Below, piece by piece: positions 13,941 through 17,956 of a DNA stretch of 17,956 nt. Source of the DNA: JBELHJ01 sp042091495 (GTDB taxonomy: Bacteria; Bacteroidota; Bacteroidia; Flavobacteriales; Flavobacteriaceae); NCBI GenBank assembly GCA_042091495.1, contig JBELHJ010000047.1:1-17956 (forward strand), in the 5' to 3' direction. Position 1 is the stretch's first letter; every line of letters begins with the position of its first letter. The notes beneath the pieces were generated by a model that was not told the DNA's origin, made no database searches, and worked only from the letters and a program-made list of their open reading frames with translations. The position numbers and the translations under genes are program-made.

Positions 13941-14495
13941 TTATTTCACTTTCTTTGGAGCAATAAACATTGTCATTCTTTTTCCTTCAAGTTTTGGCAT
14001 TTGTTCTACTTTACCAAACTCTTCCAATTCTTGTGCAAGCTTTAATAATAAAATCTGCCCTTGTTCTTTAAAAATGATTGAACGTCCTTTAAAGAATACA
14101 AATGCTTTAAGCTTTGCACCATCTTTTAGAAATTTTTCAGCGTGCTTCTTTTTGAAAGCATAATCATGGTCATCAGTTTGAGGACCAAATCTAATTTCTT
14201 TAATAACAACTTTAGTTGCCTTAGCTTTTAGAACCTTTTCACGTTTCTTTTGTTCATAAAGAAACTTTTTATAATCCATAATCTTACAAACAGGAGGATC
14301 GGCTTTTGGTGAAATCTCCACTAGATCTAAACCTTGGTCTTCTGCAATTTCAAGGGCTTTTCTAGTAGGATATATTCCAACCTCAATATTGTCTCCTACA
14401 AGTCTTACTTTATCAACTCTAATTTTTGAGTTAATTCTATGAAGGTCTACTTTTTCAACACGCTTGTGAAAGCTTCTTTTTCTTCTTATTGCTAT
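13941..14495 (-). CDS. infC: translation initiation factor IF-3, with a non-canonical ATA start
   Basis: IF-3 binds the 30S subunit, prevents premature 50S joining and checks start codons and initiator tRNA. The open frame from a GTG at 14321 gives only 126 residues and omits most of the N domain. Reading further upstream in the same frame continues a perfect IF-3 N domain (DLHRINSKIRV, VRLVGDNIEVG, ALEIAEDQGLDLVEISP) to a stop at 14511-14513, with no ATG, GTG, TTG or CTG in between. The best start is ATA at 14495, giving MAIRRKRSFHKR and 184 residues, normal for the family, 23 bases after thrS. ATA at 14489 or ATT at 14435 are alternatives. E. coli infC starts with ATT and is autoregulated because IF-3 rejects that codon, so the same control is likely here. 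Confidence 0.9.
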   Translation of the reverse strand: MAIRRKRSFHKRVEKVDLHRINSKIRVDKVRLVGDNIEVGIYPTRKALEIAEDQGLDLVEISPKADPPVCKIMDYKKFLYEQKKREKVLKAKATKVVIKEIRFGPQTDDHDYAFKKKHAEKFLKDGAKLKAFVFFKGRSIIFKEQGQILLLKLAQELEEFGKVEQMPKLEGKRMTMFIAPKKVK

Positions 14496-14518
14496 GGCTT
14501 CTAAATTTAATTAAACTT

Positions 14519-16462
14519 TTATTTAAAATGTTTTAATGTCTTTCTTATATCATCTGAAATAATACTGGAAAAATCTTCAATGCGCATTGTACCGAGATTT
14601 TCTCCACCATGCTTCCTAACAGTTACTGTATTATTCAGTTCCTCTTGCTCTCCAATAACAAGCATGTATGGTATTTTGTTCATTTCAGCTTCTCTGATTT
14701 TCTTACCTACAGTTTCGTTTCTATGATCTACGAGGCCGCGAATATCGTAATTTTCAAGTAAATTTAAAACTTTTTCACTGTATTTTTCGTATTTGTCACT
14801 TAAAGATAATATGATTACTTGTTCTGGTACTAACCAAAGTGGAAAGTTCCCACCAGTATGCTCTAATAAAATGGCTATAAATCTTTCTAAACTTCCAAAT
14901 GGTGCACGATGAATCATTACTGGTCTATGTAATTCATTGTCACTTCCCTTATAGTTTAAGTCAAAGCGTTCGGGTAAATTATAATCTACTTGAATGGTAC
15001 CAAGTTGCCAACTTCTTCCCAAAGCATCTTTAACCATGAAATCAAGTTTTGGTCCATAAAATGCAGCCTCTCCAGTTTCAACAACATAATTTAAACCTTT
15101 ATCTTTAGCAGCATTGATTATAGCTTGTTCCGCCTTTTCCCAATTTTCAGTATCGCCAATGTATTTTTCAGGTTTCTCAGGATCTCTAAGAGAGACTTGT
15201 GCAGTGAAGTTTTCAAATCCTAATGATCCAAAAACATATAAAACCAAGTCAATTACATTTTTAAATTCCTCATCTAATTGGTCAGGCGTACAAAAGATAT
15301 GAGCATCATCTTGTGTAAAACCTCTGACTCTTGTTAAACCATGAAGCTCGCCACTTTGTTCGTAACGGTATACGGTACCAAATTCAGCATATCGCTTAGG
15401 AAGATCTTTATATGAAAAGGGTTTTGAATTATAAATTTCACAATGGTGTGGACAATTCATCGGCTTTAACAAAAACTCTTCTCCTTCAGCAGGAGTATTT
15501 ATAGGTTGGAAACTATCTTCTCCATATTTAGCATAGTGTCCAGAGCATTCATAAAGTTCTTTTTGACCAATATGCGGTGTAACAACCATTTCATATCCCG
15601 CTTTCTTTTGAGCGTTTTTTAAAAAGTTTTCTAAGCGTTCTCTTAGAGCAGCACCTTTAGGAAGCCATAACGGTAAACCTTGACCAACTCGTTTTGAAAA
15701 GGAAAATAGCTCCAATTCTTTTCCTAATTTTCTGTGATCTCTCTTTTTGGCTTCTTCTAAAAGTTCCAAATAAGTTTTAAGTTCTTTTTGTTTTGGAAAT
15801 GAGATCCCATAAACTCTAGTAAGTTGTTTGTTGTTTTCATCTCCTCTCCAATAAGCACCTGCAACAGACATGATTTTAACTGCTTTTATAATTCCTGTAT
15901 TAGGTATGTGGCCACCACGGCATAAATCAGTAAATGATGAATGATCGCAAAAAGTTATAGTTCCATCTTTCAGGTTTTCAATTAACTCAACTTTGTAGGG
16001 GTTATCTTGAGATTTATAATAATTTAAAGCTTCTTCCTTAGTAGAAGAACGCATGATGAAATCATGTTTCCCTCTTGCTATTTCTAGCATTTTATTTTCA
16101 ATTTTCGAAAAATCTTTATCTGATATTGATTGATCTCCAAAGTCAACATCATAATAAAAACCATTTTCAATAGCTGGTCCTATTGATAAATGAATACCCG
16201 GATATAATTCTTCTAAAGCTTGAGCTAAAATATGAGAACTTGAATGCCAAAACGCTTGTTTACCTTCTTTATTTTGCCAAGTATACAATACCAAAGTACC
16301 ATCACTATTTAAAGGTGTAGTGATTTCAACTGTAGTTCCATTAAAATTTGCAGAAATGATATTCCTTGCCAATCCCTCACTAATACTTATAGCTACATCG
16401 TATGGCGTAATTCCTTTTTTAAAGGATTTAATCGAACCGTCTGGTAGAGTAATTTGAATCAT
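14519..16462 (-). CDS. thrS: threonine-tRNA ligase
   Basis: Charges tRNA-Thr and clears mischarged Ser-tRNA-Thr; cytoplasmic homodimer. From ATG 16462 it has 647 residues in the usual order: TGS domain (MIQITLPDGSIKSF), N2 editing domain with HSSSHILAQAL and CDHSSF/LCRGGHIP, the class II core at about 240-530, and the anticodon-binding domain (LVPEQVIILSLSDKYEKY). The catalytic zinc ligands are the cysteine of MNCPHHC, the histidine of DDAHIFC and the histidine of MIHRAPFGSLERF. The reading frame is open to an ATG at 16501, but that lies upstream of and across the promoter and adds 13 unlikely residues. It leads the operon with infC, rpmI and rplT in the same order as in E. coli. No E. coli-type operator or T-box leader is possible in the roughly 20-base leader. 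Confidence 0.97.
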   Translation of the reverse strand: MIQITLPDGSIKSFKKGITPYDVAISISEGLARNIISANFNGTTVEITTPLNSDGTLVLYTWQNKEGKQAFWHSSSHILAQALEELYPGIHLSIGPAIENGFYYDVDFGDQSISDKDFSKIENKMLEIARGKHDFIMRSSTKEEALNYYKSQDNPYKVELIENLKDGTITFCDHSSFTDLCRGGHIPNTGIIKAVKIMSVAGAYWRGDENNKQLTRVYGISFPKQKELKTYLELLEEAKKRDHRKLGKELELFSFSKRVGQGLPLWLPKGAALRERLENFLKNAQKKAGYEMVVTPHIGQKELYECSGHYAKYGEDSFQPINTPAEGEEFLLKPMNCPHHCEIYNSKPFSYKDLPKRYAEFGTVYRYEQSGELHGLTRVRGFTQDDAHIFCTPDQLDEEFKNVIDLVLYVFGSLGFENFTAQVSLRDPEKPEKYIGDTENWEKAEQAIINAAKDKGLNYVVETGEAAFYGPKLDFMVKDALGRSWQLGTIQVDYNLPERFDLNYKGSDNELHRPVMIHRAPFGSLERFIAILLEHTGGNFPLWLVPEQVIILSLSDKYEKYSEKVLNLLENYDIRGLVDHRNETVGKKIREAEMNKIPYMLVIGEQEELNNTVTVRKHGGENLGTMRIEDFSSIISDDIRKTLKHFK

Positions 16463-16486
16463 TATGTACATATGTATTTTCAGCCG

Positions 16487-16517
16487 CAAATATAATATCA
16501 TATTAAGTCATAAACAA
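16487..16517 (-). promoter_or_regulatory. promoter of the thrS-infC-rpmI-rplT operon
   Basis: On the minus strand TTG (16517-16515), a 20-base spacer and TATATTTG (16494-16487) match the Bacteroidota consensus completely. The start ATG at 16462 lies 24 bases past the element. The predicted leader is too short for a T-box or an attenuator before thrS. Confidence 0.75.
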
Positions 16518-16641
16518 CTGTCAGTTCATCTACCTGTTAATTATTTTCAATACGATTTTTAAAATTTCTTCTTCCAGTAATTATAAACATAGTTTTTTTT
16601 ATTTGTTGCGTTTTAGTTTATTTACAGTTCACATTAAACAA

Positions 16642-17877
16642 ATGAAACCAACTTGTTTTATCCCTACACTAATTTTTCTTTTAATGTTTAGTGTTTTTTT
16701 TGCACAAGATTCAGAAAGTGAGAAAAACTTAAATACTCAATTGAGTCCATTTCTATCTAAAACGTATTTCAATTTTAATTTAGGTGGGATTTATTATCCA
16801 TACTCCAATGAGAACTTAAATACTGGATATACATCTTCTGATACAAAAATGAATCCTTTTTCTGGGCGATTTTTATTAGGCTATAAGTTTAATGAGCATC
16901 TAGCATTACAATTTGGAGTAATGAGGCCTGCTTCATGGTTTAAATATGATGATATTGAGTATAATGGCCAAGAAAGCTCTGTATGGGTTAATATGTGGTC
17001 ACTATCATTAAAAAATAATTTTAAATTATCTAAAAAAACAGATTGGTATGCCGAGTTAGGGCTTGGAAATTTTACAAGAGTAGGAATTTATGACAATGAC
17101 ATTCCAATATATAACAGTACACATTATATGACTGCTGTTCTAGGTACAGGTATTCAACATACCATTAGTGACAAGTGGGATTTAATTTTTAACATGACTT
17201 ATTTACCTGAGTATAAAAAACACAATCAGCCATTCACTTTTCAGTCAACTTTAGGCGCTGTTTATAATTTAAAACAGGTACCTAGAGATAAAGCCGAAGC
17301 TTATAATGTAAATTCTGATTATTTCTTCCCTAAAGATTTTATTCAAATTGGATATGGATCAGGAGAAGTTGGGTTTTTTACAAACCGTTTTTTTTCAATG
17401 CAAGCTAAAGTAGGAAATTTTGAAAGTTTAGGGCTTCCTGTTTTTTGGCATGGTGATGTCATGGCACATTCCACTTTTTCTTTAGCATACCAAAGAACTG
17501 CTTTTAGAACTGAGCGCTATTTTTCTCTGGATTGGGGGGCAAGCTTTACTTATTTTCATTCCTACAATGATTCGGATGTTTATGCACTTTCTCTATTTCC
17601 AGTGTTACGATTTTATTTATGGCGACCTAAACCATTTGATTTTTACACCTATTACTCCTTAATTGGTCCAACCTACATATCAATGTCTGATATTGATGGT
17701 TTGGGAACAGGACCTAAATTTACTTATCAGGACTTTATGGGTATTGGTATCTTCTTCGGAAGAAAACGTGCTTATAATTTTGATTTACGAATTATGCATT
17801 ACTCTAATGGAAATATATTTTTTAATAATTCAGGTGTTGCCATTCCTATTGTCTTTAATATAGGTTTTACATTATAG
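16642..17877 (+). CDS. outer-membrane double beta-barrel protein with PagL-like acyloxyacyl hydrolase domain
   Basis: An outer-membrane protein of 411 residues from ATG 16642, which begins a signal peptide ending at FFA-Q; a TTG at 16603 would only lengthen it. Residues about 30-205 look like a small 8-stranded barrel (FNFNLGGIYYP, GRFLLGYKFNEHLALQFGV, WYAELGLGNF). After a linker, about 225-411 form a second barrel ending in IMHYSNGNI and VFNIGFTL. H-Y-S-N matches the PagL lipid A 3-O-deacylase motif, with catalytic His about 386 and Ser 388. The third triad residue of PagL, a glutamate 14 residues after the histidine, is an alanine here (GVAIPI). The predicted role is removal of acyl chains from lipid A, modulating the envelope; activity is uncertain. 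TTTATTTG at 16598-16605 is a weak promoter candidate. Confidence 0.82.
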   Translation: MKPTCFIPTLIFLLMFSVFFAQDSESEKNLNTQLSPFLSKTYFNFNLGGIYYPYSNENLNTGYTSSDTKMNPFSGRFLLGYKFNEHLALQFGVMRPASWFKYDDIEYNGQESSVWVNMWSLSLKNNFKLSKKTDWYAELGLGNFTRVGIYDNDIPIYNSTHYMTAVLGTGIQHTISDKWDLIFNMTYLPEYKKHNQPFTFQSTLGAVYNLKQVPRDKAEAYNVNSDYFFPKDFIQIGYGSGEVGFFTNRFFSMQAKVGNFESLGLPVFWHGDVMAHSTFSLAYQRTAFRTERYFSLDWGASFTYFHSYNDSDVYALSLFPVLRFYLWRPKPFDFYTYYSLIGPTYISMSDIDGLGTGPKFTYQDFMGIGIFFGRKRAYNFDLRIMHYSNGNIFFNNSGVAIPIVFNIGFTL

Positions 17878-17956
17878 TATATTTTTTTTTATTATATTTA
17901 TTTCCCTTTTTTTCAAGTCTATATATTAGTAAATCAAAAGGTTGTCTTTTTTCTTC

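Noticed and set aside
16463..16486. T-box or attenuator controlling thrS
   Set aside because: The predicted leader is about 20 bases, far too short for either, and T-boxes are not typical of this phylum.
17878..17956. Minus-strand frame entering from the right edge with a protein-like stretch (KRQPFDLLIYRLEKKG)
   Set aside because: The frame stays open into the antisense of the PagL-like gene, so no stop marks a real gene end, and about 79 bases are too few to identify a product. No convincing terminator is seen here either, only T-rich tracts.
1..17956. Mobile elements, CRISPR arrays, defence or biosynthetic clusters
   Set aside because: No transposase or integrase gene, no direct repeat array, no long terminal inverted repeats and no run of unrecognised genes; all gene-sized frames have housekeeping or envelope assignments.

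Overview
The window is an AT-rich (roughly two thirds A+T by eye) chromosomal segment from a member of the Bacteroidota, most likely a marine Flavobacteriaceae. The evidence is the protein sequences themselves, a split transketolase, SusD-independent but Bacteroidota-type lipoprotein and beta-barrel genes, and repeated promoters of the Bacteroidota form TTG-N19..24-TAnnTTTG instead of -35/-10 boxes of the E. coli kind. Shine-Dalgarno sequences are mostly absent, as usual in this phylum. Nearly every gene is housekeeping. I see no mobile element, CRISPR array, prophage, restriction system or toxin locus, and no gap between genes longer than about 180 bases.

Layout. 1-50: the 5' part of a tRNA-Lys(TTT) gene on the minus strand, with its promoter. 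180-1611: shikimate kinase (plus) facing an hslR-pyrR-like phosphoribosyltransferase pair (minus). 1699-2649: a lipoprotein with an FKBP domain and calcium-binding repeats, ending in a terminator shared with the opposite operon. 2685-5100 (minus): an operon of split transketolase N and C subunits followed two bases later by a small outer-membrane barrel. 5268-8369 (plus): tgt, an LptF/LptG-type permease and an EamA transporter, tightly packed. 8427-9380: accA with its own terminator. 9536-12355: dnaB and a secreted protein that databases call 'asparagine synthetase B'. 12360-13172 (minus): a Cof-type HAD phosphatase. 13252-16462 (minus): the classical thrS-infC-rpmI-rplT translation operon. 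16642-17877 (plus): a double beta-barrel protein with a PagL-like lipid A deacylase domain.

The points most worth a second look are small and regulatory or enzymological. infC has no ATG, GTG or TTG able to encode its N-terminal domain and probably starts at ATA. The 103-base gap between rpmI and rplT folds into a bulged stem that could be an L20 autoregulatory site. The tRNA-guanine transglycosylase has lost the cysteines of the family's zinc site. The PagL-like protein lacks the glutamate of the known catalytic triad. The lipoprotein promoter lies so close to its ATG that the message should be leaderless or nearly so. The 'asparagine synthetase B' protein shows none of the hallmarks of that enzyme. 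No dramatic new system is visible.
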